A stretch of DNA of 40,539 bases from Candidatus Zixiibacteriota bacterium (GTDB lineage Bacteria > Zixibacteria > MSB-5A5 > GN15 > FEB-12). The DNA lies in contig CP070824.1 in assembly GCA_020344395.1 (NCBI GenBank), positions 2,985,440 to 3,025,978 on the forward strand, given 5' to 3'. The position numbers were made by a program, and so were the translations under genes. Positions 32,033-40,539 of the stretch are shown piece by piece (the first letter of the stretch is position 1; every line of letters begins with the position of its first letter). The notes beneath the pieces are model-generated. The model was not told the origin of the DNA, did not search any database, and worked only from the letters and a program-made list of their open reading frames with translations.

Positions 32033-33397
32033 TCAGAAGCGGAGAGTGAAGGCTGTTCTGATATTCGGCTGAGAGCTGACTGTTATCTCCCCTTTGTGCA
32101 GTCGCATTATCTGGCGGGCTAGGCTGAGCCCGATCCCCATGCCCTCGGGCTTGGTGGAGAAGAATGGTATGAATACAGCTTCGAGCGTCTCCCCTTCGAT
32201 GCCCGGGCCGTTGTCGACCACCTGAATGACCACCCGTCCCCCTTCCGACAATCGGGCAATCAAGTCCAGCCGCGAATCGTGTCTTTTCTGCATTGCCTGG
32301 ACAGCGTTGACGGTTAGATTGATCAACACCTGCTCAACCAGCTCCGGATCGGCCGTGACTTCGAGGCTGCTGGGGTCTACACTGATGACTGTGTCAATAC
32401 CCGCCGCATCCTCTCTGGATGCCAACAACCGGCTGGCGCGGTCGAGCAGCTCCTTAACGGGCACAATCTGGAAGCTTGGTTTTGGGATTCTGGAGATATC
32501 CCGGTAAGCCTGTACGAAGTGGAGTAATCCGGTGCTGCGTTTCTCAATCGTGTCAATGGCCGTACGAACGTCGTTGACCTTTTCACCAGTCAGCGGAGCG
32601 CGCGACCGAGCTTCACTCCGGTCATGATTATCAGGAACCAGCATTGATCGAATTGTCGACGAAAGTGACGCGATCGGTGTCACGGAGTTCATTATTTCGT
32701 GAGTCAGAACACGGACCAGCTGCTGCCAGGCCTGCATCTCCGTCTCAGCCAGTTCACTGCTGATATCCTGCAACGAAACAAGTCGGTAGGTCTGTTCCCT
32801 CATACGAAGGCGTGTGGCCCGGAGTGAAACCTGGAGCAACTCTCCACGCACTACGATCTTCACCACTGTCCGACTGCCGGCCTGCAATGATGGCAGTTGG
32901 TCGGCCAGGCCGGGATATGCTGCGCGCAGATCACTCAGTGTACGTAGTCCGGTAATTCCGAGCAAGCGTTTGGCCGCTGCGTTGATCAGATCGATTTTCC
33001 CGTCAGAGTCAAAGACGATCAGGCCAATTCCCACGTGACGTACTACCGTCTGAAGATAATGGAAATGCTCCTCTTTCTCCTGTCGCGTCTTATGGAATTC
33101 CTGCATGACGTGACTGAATGTCTCGCGCAGTTCATCGTGGGAGCCACCCAGTTTCAAAGGTGTGAAAGCCTGCGTAAAATCCGAATGGCGTACGGCCAGC
33201 AGAAATCTACTCAGGTCGCGGTTGGTCCGGTCGACATATCTAATCAACGCCCAGACCTGAGAAACTCCGACGATGGCGACAACAATAGTGGTGGCAAGCA
33301 GTTGGGTGAAGATGGCCAGATAAAACACCACTCCAATTGTGATCGCCACCAGGGCTATCCGTATCGAGCAGACAAGTCGGAAGTTCTTAAAGGCCAT
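32033..33397 (-). CDS. sensor histidine kinase, NtrY/AtoS-like
   Basis: Protein of 454 residues. Two N-terminal membrane spans (about 10-52) with almost no periplasmic loop, then a linker helix, a PAS-type sensor (about 113-215; GIGLIVFDSDGKIDLINAAAKRLLG), H-box VLTHEIMNSVTPIASL with phosphorylatable H233, N-box VLINLTVNAVQAM, G boxes VVDNGPGIEGE and GMGIGLSLARQIMRLHKGEI. Absence of a real extracytoplasmic domain implies it senses membrane or cytoplasmic cues. It overlaps the response-regulator gene by 11 bases, so the pair is co-translated. It is convergent with the hydrolase gene across only 20 bases. Confidence 0.85.
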   Translation of the reverse strand: MAFKNFRLVCSIRIALVAITIGVVFYLAIFTQLLATTIVVAIVGVSQVWALIRYVDRTNRDLSRFLLAVRHSDFTQAFTPLKLGGSHDELRETFSHVMQEFHKTRQEKEEHFHYLQTVVRHVGIGLIVFDSDGKIDLINAAAKRLLGITGLRTLSDLRAAYPGLADQLPSLQAGSRTVVKIVVRGELLQVSLRATRLRMREQTYRLVSLQDISSELAETEMQAWQQLVRVLTHEIMNSVTPIASLSSTIRSMLVPDNHDRSEARSRAPLTGEKVNDVRTAIDTIEKRSTGLLHFVQAYRDISRIPKPSFQIVPVKELLDRASRLLASREDAAGIDTVISVDPSSLEVTADPELVEQVLINLTVNAVQAMQKRHDSRLDLIARLSEGGRVVIQVVDNGPGIEGETLEAVFIPFFSTKPEGMGIGLSLARQIMRLHKGEITVSSQPNIRTAFTLRF

Positions 33398-34763
33398 ATT
33401 TCTGAATTCGTCGGTACAAGGAGGCCCGGGTCAGTCCCAATTCTTCTGCGGCGCGACTGACATTGCCGCTATGCTTGGCCAGCGCCTTCAGAATGACTGC
33501 TCGCTGAACCTGTTCCAGGTTGTAATCTTCAAGACGAAGTTCCTCGGCATCGGTCCGGCTCGCGGCGAAAGAGAAGTCCTCCGGCCCAAGTGTGGTGGAC
33601 GTGCTCATTATCACGGCCCGCTCAAGGGCATGCTGTAACTCGCGAACGTTTCCCGGCCATGAGTATCTTTCGAGCATTCTCAAGGCCGTTGCATGCAGAC
33701 GGACTGTCGGCTTCCCGTACTTCTGACCGTACCCGGTGAGGAAATGTTCGGCCAAGTAAGGGAGGTCGGGCTTGCGCTCTCGAAGCGGTGGCAGCTTGAT
33801 TTCCACAGTGTTGATGCGGTATAGCAGGTCCTGACGCAGTTTGTCCTCTTTGACCATCTTGTGAATGTCCTGGTTGGTGGCACATATCAATCGTATGTCA
33901 ATGTCGATGGGTGTGTTGCTTCCAACTCGAGTAACCTGTCGTCGTTCGAGTACGGCCAGCAGTTTGGCCTGCAAAGACATCGGAAGGTTACCAATCTCAT
34001 CCAGGAAAAGAGTGCCGCCATCGGCTATCTCGAAGCGGCCGGCTCGATCTTCACGAGCGTCGGTAAAAGCACCCTTGATGTGGCCGAAAAGTTCACTTTC
34101 AAACAGCGATGCGCTGATAGCTCCGATATCCACGCTGATGAAAACTTCGTCGGCCCGTTTCGAGCTGCGATGAACTGCCCGAGCCACAAGCTCTTTGCCG
34201 GTACCATTCTCTCCAAGGATGAGGATATTGGCATCCGTACCCGCCACCCGGCCTATTGTATCGAAGACTTCCACCATGGCCGGGCAGACCCCGATGAAAT
34301 CATGATATTGCTGATCAAGGTCTGCGCTGAGTTGCTTCTGGCGTTGTCTCAGGCTGGCCGCCTCCAGGCGGCTCCAGCGAAGGCTGAGCGCCGCCGAAAC
34401 CGTCGCAACCAGTTTTTCGTTCTGCCACGGCTTGAGTACAAAATCTGTGGCGCCGGCCTTGACGGCTCGTACGGCCATCTCGACGTCTCCGTATGCGGTA
34501 ATGAGAATCACAATAGCGGCTGGATCAAGCTCGAGAATCCGGGCCAGCCACTCGAACCCTTCCTGGCCGCTGGAGAGGTCTCGAGTGAAGTTCATATCCA
34601 GGAGGATGACATCATAAGAATGATTGCTCAGCAAGGTGGGCAGTTTCTCGGGATCTTTCTCCGTGTGCAGGACCTCGACATGCTGGCTCAAGAGCAATCT
34701 TGCTGCCAGAAGTATGTCCTCATTATCGTCTACGACCAGGATGCTGGCTGATTTCCTTGCCAT
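33387..34763 (-). CDS. sigma-54-dependent response regulator, NtrC family
   Basis: Protein of 458 residues from ATG 34763 (MARKSASILVVDD); the frame stays open 26 codons further but that stretch looks like the leader. Domains: receiver with D12/D13 and phospho-Asp in ILLDMN; AAA+ with GENGTGKE, the sigma-54 contact loop GAFTDA (usual GAFTGA; the second Gly is Asp), GGTLFLDEIGNLP and RLRCA-type sensor LICATNQD, and R-finger LLYRIN; C-terminal Fis-type helix-turn-helix (NVSRAAEELGLTRASLYRRI). GAFTDA occurs in other working members, so it does not by itself mean inactivity. It is divergent from the exporter operon and probably controls it. Confidence 0.85.
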   Translation of the reverse strand: MARKSASILVVDDNEDILLAARLLLSQHVEVLHTEKDPEKLPTLLSNHSYDVILLDMNFTRDLSSGQEGFEWLARILELDPAAIVILITAYGDVEMAVRAVKAGATDFVLKPWQNEKLVATVSAALSLRWSRLEAASLRQRQKQLSADLDQQYHDFIGVCPAMVEVFDTIGRVAGTDANILILGENGTGKELVARAVHRSSKRADEVFISVDIGAISASLFESELFGHIKGAFTDAREDRAGRFEIADGGTLFLDEIGNLPMSLQAKLLAVLERRQVTRVGSNTPIDIDIRLICATNQDIHKMVKEDKLRQDLLYRINTVEIKLPPLRERKPDLPYLAEHFLTGYGQKYGKPTVRLHATALRMLERYSWPGNVRELQHALERAVIMSTSTTLGPEDFSFAASRTDAEELRLEDYNLEQVQRAVILKALAKHSGNVSRAAEELGLTRASLYRRIQKYGL

Positions 34764-34809
34764 GCGGGTGGCTCTCTCTCTTTGATGGTAATCTTTCGAT
34801 ACGGTTGAA

Positions 34810-34860
34810 TGTACGAAATTCACCGGCCCTGTGTTACTCAAAACTGTTCGTTTTCGTACA
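34810..34860. promoter_or_regulatory. possible enhancer site for the sigma-54 regulator
   Basis: TGTACGAAA (34810-34818) recurs inverted as TTTCGTACA (34852-34860), 42 bases apart, which is four helical turns. The second copy is part of a 16-bp near-palindrome TGTTCG-TTTT-CGTACA (34845-34860) with one mismatch. The site sits in the gap between the regulator and the exporter operon, 75-125 bases upstream of a candidate sigma-54 promoter, the usual place for activator binding. Binding is inference. Confidence 0.4.
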
Positions 34861-34935
34861 TAATGTGTCTCGCAAACGGACGGTCGGCGTTAGGAATACA
34901 TTGCTAAGGCATAGCGGGGAAGCGACTTACATAAT

Positions 34936-34951
34936 CGGCACGTCGTTTGTT
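34936..34951 (+). promoter_or_regulatory. candidate sigma-54 (-24/-12) promoter
   Basis: CGGCACGTCGTTTGTT resembles the sigma-54 consensus TGGCACG-N4-TTGCW: GGCACG and TTG are exact and correctly spaced, but the conserved GC at -12 reads GT. It lies about 60 bases before the exporter operon's first ATG. Together with the divergent NtrC-family regulator this is the most likely control point of the operon. Confidence 0.45.
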
Positions 34952-35010
34952 ACCCGGATCAATGGCAACCGATTGCATGTGCCTTACGTACTGATGAAAG
35001 GTAGATAGAG

Positions 35011-36294
35011 ATGGATCAACCAGCCAATGACAGCAGCGGAATGGACCGCAAACTCGCGCGCAGGTTCTGGTCTGCAAAGCGCATTGTCCGGTTTGCAGGC
35101 GGTGGGCTACTGCTGTTTGTGATTTTGTATGTGTTGATTACCGCCGACAGTCAATCGAGACTCAATGTAGAAACCGAACGACTGACTGTCTCGACCGTGG
35201 AGAGGGGACCGTTTCAGTTCTACATCCCGGAGACCGGCACGGTGGTTCCGATCAGAACCTACTATCTCGATGCCATGGAAGGCGGCCGGGTAGAACGAGT
35301 CGTGCGGGAGGCTGGCAGTTTTGTTGAAAGGGGTGACACGATCCTTATCCTGGCCAACACCAACTTGCAGCTTGATATAATGAACCGAGAGGCTCAATTC
35401 TTTGAACAGCGCAACAACCTGCGTAACACCCGTCTGGCCATGGAACAGAACAGCTTGAGGCTTGAGGCCGAGATGGCCCAGCTTGACTGGCAGATCAAGA
35501 AGGCCGCCCGGAAGTTCGAACAGGACAGCGGATTGATGCAGCAGAACCTGATATCCAAGGCAGACTTCGAAGAATCGCGTGATGAGTACGAATACCTGAT
35601 TACCCGGCGTGAGCTGACCGTCAAGACACAAACTCAAGATTCAGTCTTTCGCAGTCTGCAGATTGCCATGCTCGAGGCATCGGTGGACAGAATTCAGGCC
35701 AACCTCGAATTTGTTCGACAGAATGTGGAAAATCTTTGCCTGCGGGCTCCGGTAAGTGGGCACCTTACCTCCCTCAATGCCGATGTGGGCGTGTCTATCA
35801 TGCGCGGTCAGCGCCTGGGGCAGATCGACATCCTGGATGGTTTCAAAGTTCGCGTGGATGTGGACGAACTCTATATCACCCGTATCGACATCGGACTGCC
35901 GGGTGAGTTTGAGCTGGCCGGCACCACCTACGAATTGAGCGTCACCAAGGTCTACCCGGAAGTCCAGAACAACCGCTTTCAGGTGGATATGGAGTTTACC
36001 GATGCCGTTCCCGAGGACATTCGAAGGGGGCAGACGCTGCACATCCGAATGGAACTGGATGATCTGACCGAGGCGGTGCTACTGCCGCGCGGAGGATTTC
36101 ACCAGACCACCGGGGGTAACTGGGTGTTTGTGGTCGATGAATCCGAGGGTGTGGCCACGAAGCGAGATATCCGCTTGGGACGGAAGAATCCCAAAGTATT
36201 CGAAGTACTGGAGGGCCTTGAGCCCGGTGAACGTGTCATCACGTCTCCTTATGAGTACTTCGGCGACGTAGATAAACTGGTCCTGAGTGATTAA
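35011..36294 (+). CDS. HlyD/MacA-like periplasmic adaptor of an ABC exporter
   Basis: Protein of 427 residues, a membrane-fusion protein: one membrane span (about residues 29-47), a lipoyl-like half (ETGTVVPIRTYYLDAMEGG), an alpha-helical hairpin with long coiled coil (about 120-240), the returning lipoyl half (LCLRAPVSGHLTSLNADVG), and beta-barrel and membrane-proximal domains to the C-terminus. It connects an inner-membrane permease to the outer membrane in MacB-type exporters. It starts the operon and is followed by the ATPase and permeases. AAAGG precedes the start. Confidence 0.85.
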   Translation: MDQPANDSSGMDRKLARRFWSAKRIVRFAGGGLLLFVILYVLITADSQSRLNVETERLTVSTVERGPFQFYIPETGTVVPIRTYYLDAMEGGRVERVVREAGSFVERGDTILILANTNLQLDIMNREAQFFEQRNNLRNTRLAMEQNSLRLEAEMAQLDWQIKKAARKFEQDSGLMQQNLISKADFEESRDEYEYLITRRELTVKTQTQDSVFRSLQIAMLEASVDRIQANLEFVRQNVENLCLRAPVSGHLTSLNADVGVSIMRGQRLGQIDILDGFKVRVDVDELYITRIDIGLPGEFELAGTTYELSVTKVYPEVQNNRFQVDMEFTDAVPEDIRRGQTLHIRMELDDLTEAVLLPRGGFHQTTGGNWVFVVDESEGVATKRDIRLGRKNPKVFEVLEGLEPGERVITSPYEYFGDVDKLVLSD

Positions 36295-36303
36295 GGGTGA
36301 CCT

Positions 36304-36316
36304 GTGCCGACGGCAC
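36304..36316 (+). other. short hairpin between adaptor and ATPase genes
   Basis: GTGCC and GGCAC pair across three bases (a five-bp stem) in the 81-base gap. With no T-tract it is not a terminator; it may be an mRNA processing or stability element. Weak. Confidence 0.3.
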
Positions 36317-36375
36317 GACAACCGAACACTGTAATTCGACGAAGATAGAATAAACATAACTCAACGGAGATAGCC

Positions 36376-37065
36376 ATGATTCGAACCGTCAATCTCAGGA
36401 AGCTTTATACGACCGAAGAAGTCGAGACTACAGCCCTGAACAATGTCAATATGGAGGTGAAGGAAGGGGAGTTTGTCGCCATAATGGGACCGTCCGGGTG
36501 CGGCAAATCCACGTTGTTAAACGTTCTCGGTATGCTGGATAATCCTTCAGCCGGCGAGTATCACTTCCTTGACCGCGAAGTGAGCAAGTATCGTGAGCGC
36601 GATCGGGCCAACCTGCGCAAGGAGAACATCGGGTTTGTGTTTCAAAGCTTCAACCTGATCGACGAACTGACCGTTGCCGAGAATATTGAACTACCCCTGC
36701 TGTACCTGGGCCGCTCCAGCACTCAAAGGAAACTGCGGGTTCACGAAATAATGGAGCAGATGAACATTGTTCCGCGGAAGAATCATTTCCCGCAGCAGCT
36801 ATCGGGTGGTCAACAGCAGCGCGTGGCGGTTGCGCGGGCAGTGGTGGCCAAGCCCAAACTCATTCTGGCCGATGAGCCGACCGGGAACCTCGATTCTTCT
36901 CACGGCGAAGAAGTCATGAAGATGCTGACCGATCTGCATGAGGCCGGTACAACTATTGTGATGGTAACACACTCTCCTGATTATGCCGACAACGCCCAGC
37001 GTGTCGTCCATTTGTTCGACGGCCGCGTTGTGACAGAGAACCTTAAGGGTGCGCCCCAGGCCTGA
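36376..37065 (+). CDS. MacB/LolD-type ABC ATPase
   Basis: Protein of 229 residues, a complete ABC ATPase: Walker A GPSGCGKST, Q-loop in GFVFQSFNL, signature LSGGQQQRVAVARA, Walker B LILADEPTGNLDS and switch histidine in VMVTHSPD. It matches the MacB/LolD/FtsE group, whose permease partners are FtsX-type; the next two genes encode these. No export signal, as expected for a cytoplasmic ATPase. Confidence 0.9.
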   Translation: MIRTVNLRKLYTTEEVETTALNNVNMEVKEGEFVAIMGPSGCGKSTLLNVLGMLDNPSAGEYHFLDREVSKYRERDRANLRKENIGFVFQSFNLIDELTVAENIELPLLYLGRSSTQRKLRVHEIMEQMNIVPRKNHFPQQLSGGQQQRVAVARAVVAKPKLILADEPTGNLDSSHGEEVMKMLTDLHEAGTTIVMVTHSPDYADNAQRVVHLFDGRVVTENLKGAPQA

Positions 37066-37171
37066 TACGCAGGCGACCATTCGTTACAGGTCGTCCAACC
37101 CGCGCGGCGGAGGCGTTGAGATATGAACAACTACTGCAAGGAGATCGGGGAGGAGACGGGAGCGTAGAGCC

Positions 37172-39571
37172 GTGCTGAAGAACTACATCAAGATTCCCTT
37201 TCGCAGTATGATTCGGAACAAAGGGTATTCGACCATCAACATTGCTGGCCTGGCCGTGGGGATGGCTGTCTGCATCCTTGTTCTGCTGTGGATGCAGGAG
37301 GAGCTGAGCTATGATAGATTTCATGCCAATGCCTCGTGTCTTTACCGGGTGGAGCAGGATCAGATCGTTGATGGCCGTGCATTCCACGTGAATCTTTCCC
37401 CGCAGCCGATGGCACCACGTCTGACGGAGGAAATACCGGGTGTTGCTGCCGCCAGCAGGTTTCTCGAAATCGGCGAACAGCTGATTCGATACCAGGACAT
37501 AGCTTTCTATGAGAGGGGTGCGAGAATCGTGGACAGTTCGTTTCTGGCCATGCTCAGTTTTCCTCTCGTCCGAGGGGATGCCGGCAGTGCTCTCAGGGAT
37601 CCGTACTCTCTGGTTGTCACTGAGAGTATCGCCAGAAAGTACTTTGGTGACGAGGATGCGCTGGGTAAGGTGGTTAGTGTCAACGGGGAGAACGAACTAA
37701 CTGTAACTGGTGTACTGAAAGACTTGCCGGACAATACCTGGTTCAGTTTTGATATGCTGTCGACCTACGCGTACGCGGAGGCCGTGGGTGCCGCCGATAC
37801 CAGCTGGACGGCGAATTCGGTGATGACTCTGATTCAGCTGGGAGATGAGGTGTCGCCGCGGGTAGTGGGTGAAAAGGTTTCAGAGTTGGTGGCGAGGTAC
37901 ACTCTTGCAGCTGTCCAGGCGGACCCTTCCCGATCAGCTGACCTATCGGTTGCGACAAACCAGTTTTCGCTGATGCCAGTTACTGACCTGGAATTATATG
38001 CTCATTTCGGGTTTGGTACGTCGGCCGGTCAGATTGGTACCCTGTACTCACTGATGATCGTGGGTGTGCTGGTACTGCTGATCGGTTGCATGAATTTCAT
38101 GAACCTCTACACTGCCAGGTCGATCAAGCGGGCACGTGAGATGGGGTTGAGAAAGGTGTTGGGCGCTAACCGGGCCATGATTGTCAGACAGTTCTTTGCT
38201 GAGACAATCATTTTCACGTTTATTGGGATGGTGGTGGCACTCATTCTCGTTGAACTGGTTCTTCCTGCTTTCAACGGTCTTTTTCGAAAAAGTCTATCTC
38301 TGGACCTGTTCTCCGGCGTTGACGTAATACTGGGGCTGGCGGCAGTAGGCTTGTTGACCGGGCTGATTGCCGGCAGTTACCCGGCCATCTTGTTCTCAAG
38401 TTCCCGACCCGGCTCCGTGTTGAGGGCCGGATGGTCGCGCAACGACGGTGTTCCTGCAGTAAGAAGAATCCTCGTGGTGATTCAATTCGCCCTGTCGATC
38501 CTCTTGATCATCGGGACTACGGTCATCTACCAGCAGACGATGTATATGAAGACCAAAGATGTAGGATATAGCAGCGGAGATGTGCTCATTATTCCCGCGC
38601 GCGGGAATACTTCTCAATACTATACATCTCTAAAAACCGAGTTGCTGCGTGATCCGCGTGTGCTGGGAGTAACCGGTTCATGGCAGCGGCCAACTGACAA
38701 TTCCGCAAACACGGCGACGATCACGTGGGATGGAAAAGACCCGGAGCAGGTGGTCCTCGTCGGGGTAAATGCGGTTGATGTAGGATTTGTCGAGGCACTG
38801 GGCATAGAAATGGTAGAGGGCCGTGCGTTTTCGGCCGATTTCGCGACTGATTCATCGAGTGCCTTTCTCATAAACGAAAAGATGGCGGACGTTATGGGCG
38901 GAGAAGGGTCCCTTGGAATGACGATCCGGTTCCCTCGTCGCGAAGGGCAGGTCATCGGAGTAATGAAGGACTTCCACCGGAAACGAATCCAGAATGAAAT
39001 CGATCCCCTTGTTTTAACCGTATCCCGTGGTCTGATCAATAACATAATAGTGAAGCTTGATCCGACGGATATCCGGTCTTCATTGGACGCTGTCGAAGAA
39101 GTCTGGGAGACGGTGGTACCGGGATTCCCGTTCGAGTACTCGTTTCTCGATCGGGATTTTGAGTATATGTTCAGGTCTGAGGAGAGAGCGGCGAGTTTTC
39201 TGAGCTATGGTACAATCCTGGCAATCCTGACGGCCTGTCTTGGACTGTTCGGTCTGGCTGCTTTCTCAGCCGAGCAGCGCACCAAGGAGATCGGAATTCG
39301 GAAAGTGCTGGGTTCGTCAGTTACCGGGATCTTTCGGCTGTTGACCAGGGAGTTTCTGGTACTGGTGGCCATGGCCAACGCTATCGCGTGGCCTGTTGCG
39401 TATTACGTGATGAATCGTTGGCTGCAAGATTTCGCCTACCGCATCGAAATGGGAATAGGCACGTTTGTTCTGGCGGGTCTTGCAGCCATGATCATTGCCT
39501 TGTTGACGGTCAGTTTCCAGGCAGTCAAAGCCGCCCGGTCCAACCCGGTGGAGGCGCTGAAATATGAATAG
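37172..39571 (+). CDS. FtsX/MacB-type ABC permease (first of tandem pair)
   Basis: Protein of 799 residues starting at GTG (GGGAG upstream). Layout: membrane span (about 22-42), MacB periplasmic core domain, three-span FtsX bundle (starts LYSLMIVGVLVLLIGCMNF and TIIFTFIGMVVALILVELV), then a second span, core domain and bundle (SYGTILAILTACLGLFGLAAFSAEQRTKEIGIRKVLGSS). This doubled form of about 800 residues is usual for FCB exporters and may work without a second subunit or pair with the following gene. The conserved NP(V)EALK(YE) ending is intact. Likely exports a lipid, peptide or antibiotic; substrate unknown. Confidence 0.85.
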   Translation: MLKNYIKIPFRSMIRNKGYSTINIAGLAVGMAVCILVLLWMQEELSYDRFHANASCLYRVEQDQIVDGRAFHVNLSPQPMAPRLTEEIPGVAAASRFLEIGEQLIRYQDIAFYERGARIVDSSFLAMLSFPLVRGDAGSALRDPYSLVVTESIARKYFGDEDALGKVVSVNGENELTVTGVLKDLPDNTWFSFDMLSTYAYAEAVGAADTSWTANSVMTLIQLGDEVSPRVVGEKVSELVARYTLAAVQADPSRSADLSVATNQFSLMPVTDLELYAHFGFGTSAGQIGTLYSLMIVGVLVLLIGCMNFMNLYTARSIKRAREMGLRKVLGANRAMIVRQFFAETIIFTFIGMVVALILVELVLPAFNGLFRKSLSLDLFSGVDVILGLAAVGLLTGLIAGSYPAILFSSSRPGSVLRAGWSRNDGVPAVRRILVVIQFALSILLIIGTTVIYQQTMYMKTKDVGYSSGDVLIIPARGNTSQYYTSLKTELLRDPRVLGVTGSWQRPTDNSANTATITWDGKDPEQVVLVGVNAVDVGFVEALGIEMVEGRAFSADFATDSSSAFLINEKMADVMGGEGSLGMTIRFPRREGQVIGVMKDFHRKRIQNEIDPLVLTVSRGLINNIIVKLDPTDIRSSLDAVEEVWETVVPGFPFEYSFLDRDFEYMFRSEERAASFLSYGTILAILTACLGLFGLAAFSAEQRTKEIGIRKVLGSSVTGIFRLLTREFLVLVAMANAIAWPVAYYVMNRWLQDFAYRIEMGIGTFVLAGLAAMIIALLTVSFQAVKAARSNPVEALKYE

Positions 39572-39612
39572 CTGCCGCATGCCATCAGGTGAGGATATAG
39601 GAGAGTGACACT

Positions 39613-40539
39613 GTGCTGAAGAACTACCTTAAGGTCGCGCTCAGGAATGTCAAAAGATATAAGGCTCATTCCTTCATAAACATCGTGGGTCTCGCCACGG
39701 GTCTTGCCTGCTGTATGTTGATATTCCTGTATGTCAACTTTGAGCTGAGTTATGACAGGTTTCACGATGACCATCATCTTGTCTACCGGGTTGCATCCGA
39801 CATGCAGTATGGTGATCGGCTTAACGAATGGGCTTGCAGTGCCGAGCCTCTGGGTCCGACTCTGCGTGAGAACTTCCCGGGCGCAGGAGCAGTGGCTCGG
39901 GTCCAGGAGCTGGGTCGAGCGGTTGTCGACCGGGAAGGAACTTTATCCTACGAGTCCCGGCTGATCATTGCTGATCCTCAGATATTCGATGTATTTTCTA
40001 TTCCTTTCCTAAAGGGTGTTCCCTCGGGCGCTCTGGACCAACCGGGCACCATGGTAATCACAGAGAGTCTGTCCCGAAAATACTCGCTGGGTTCTGAGGT
40101 GATAGGTCAGAGTCTTCGAATCAACGATCAAGACTTCAGGATCACAGGAGTGATTGCTGACCCGCCCGCTAACAGCCATCTGACATACAGCGGTCTTCTG
40201 TCATTCAGTACCTTTGAACCCAATGACAACATGTTCAACTGGTTGAGGATGTCAACGTATACGTATATAAGACTGAGCCCGCTAACCGATCCCGGCGATC
40301 TTGGGGAAGACATCAATGGCGTTGTCGGGACCATAGCCACAGAGGCATCCAGCAGAGCCCCCGGCATCGGAATTGAGTTTGTTCTGCAGCCGCTGGCTGA
40401 TATTCATCTGGGATCGAATCGGTGGGGTGAGTTCGAAGCCCCCGGCAGCAAATCGTATATCCTGGTGTTCGCCTGTATCGGGATATTGATCCTGGCTATC
40501 GCTGTCGCCAATTTCATGAACCTTTCTACCGCACGAGCT
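39613..40539 (+). CDS. FtsX/MacB-type ABC permease, partial (second of tandem pair)
   Basis: At least 309 residues, open to the window end. It starts at GTG with the same opening codons as the first permease (GTGCTGAAGAACTAC), and AGGAGAG precedes it. The N-terminal span (HSFINIVGLATGLACCMLIFLYVNFELSYDRFHDDH) and MacB core domain match the previous gene, so the two are paralogues. The final residues (FACIGILILAIAVANFMNLSTARA) begin the FtsX bundle. Incomplete only because the window stops. Confidence 0.85.
   Translation, partial: MLKNYLKVALRNVKRYKAHSFINIVGLATGLACCMLIFLYVNFELSYDRFHDDHHLVYRVASDMQYGDRLNEWACSAEPLGPTLRENFPGAGAVARVQELGRAVVDREGTLSYESRLIIADPQIFDVFSIPFLKGVPSGALDQPGTMVITESLSRKYSLGSEVIGQSLRINDQDFRITGVIADPPANSHLTYSGLLSFSTFEPNDNMFNWLRMSTYTYIRLSPLTDPGDLGEDINGVVGTIATEASSRAPGIGIEFVLQPLADIHLGSNRWGEFEAPGSKSYILVFACIGILILAIAVANFMNLSTARA

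Noticed and set aside
33861-34751. Plus-strand ORF opposite the response regulator
   Set aside because: Antisense frame to a well-recognised NtrC-family gene; its peptide shows no family motif.
37123-37167. Fourteen-residue ORF with GGAGG upstream, ending just before the first FtsX permease
   Set aside because: Possible leader or coupling peptide, but a frame this short between genes is expected by chance; a 9-codon one before the second permease ends in the same manner and shares no sequence.

Overview
The window reads as a contiguous piece of a diderm bacterial chromosome, protein-dense, with no RNA genes, insertion sequences or CRISPR array that I can see. Signal peptides, lipoboxes, outer-membrane-type proteins, CsgG/TPR lipoproteins, PD40 propellers and a MacB/FtsX exporter operon under a sigma-54 two-component system fit the FCB superphylum (for example Zixibacteria or a neighbour). 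That placement is inference from gene style, not from a marker gene.

Layout. (1) 32-4854, plus strand: two paralogous CsgG/TPR envelope proteins, an outer-membrane beta-barrel candidate and a leucine-rich-repeat lipoprotein, ending at a terminator-like hairpin shared with the convergent cluster. (2) 4939-28551, minus strand: a complete-looking type VI secretion system (T6SS) of unusual make-up. In transcription order: PAAR spike-tip protein, very large metzincin-type metalloprotease (putative effector), propeller lipoprotein (putative immunity protein), DcrB/Eag-like chaperone, Ig/beta adaptor sharing the PAAR protein's C-terminal module, and an arginase-fold enzyme (putative effector). A second promoter then leads into TssH/ClpV encoded as two separate proteins, TssB, TssC, Hcp, VgrG, TssE, TssF, a PASTA-containing TssG, TssK, TssL-like, a short single-span GTPase-type TssM-like protein, and a small periplasmic beta protein. 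TssA, TssJ and a full-length TssM are not seen in the window. (3) 28804-32012, plus strand: papain-like secreted protease, PD40/TPR secreted protein, alpha/beta hydrolase. (4) 32033-34763, minus strand: NtrY/NtrC-like histidine kinase and sigma-54 activator. (5) 35011 to the end, plus strand: membrane-fusion protein, MacB/LolD-type ATPase and two tandem FtsX-type permeases (the second cut by the window end), with a candidate sigma-54 promoter in front.

How it fits together. The Tss proteins would form a contractile sheath (TssB/C) around an Hcp tube, a baseplate (TssE/F/G/K), a VgrG-PAAR spike, a reduced membrane anchor (TssL/M-like) and a two-part sheath-recycling ATPase. The upstream block looks like the payload: protease, arginase-fold enzyme, adaptors, chaperone and a lipoprotein fitting a protective role. 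Three sigma-70-like promoters with 17-bp spacers (before the PAAR gene, tssH and tssK) and a strong hcp-vgrG intergenic hairpin suggest how expression is set. The most novel points are the split TssH, the PASTA-TssG fusion, the reduced TssM, and the arginase-fold and metzincin candidate effectors.

No stretch longer than 300 bases lacks a gene. The largest gaps are 19971-20175 (promoter for tssH), 28552-28803 (divergent promoter region with a perfect palindrome) and 34764-35010 (divergent regulatory region).
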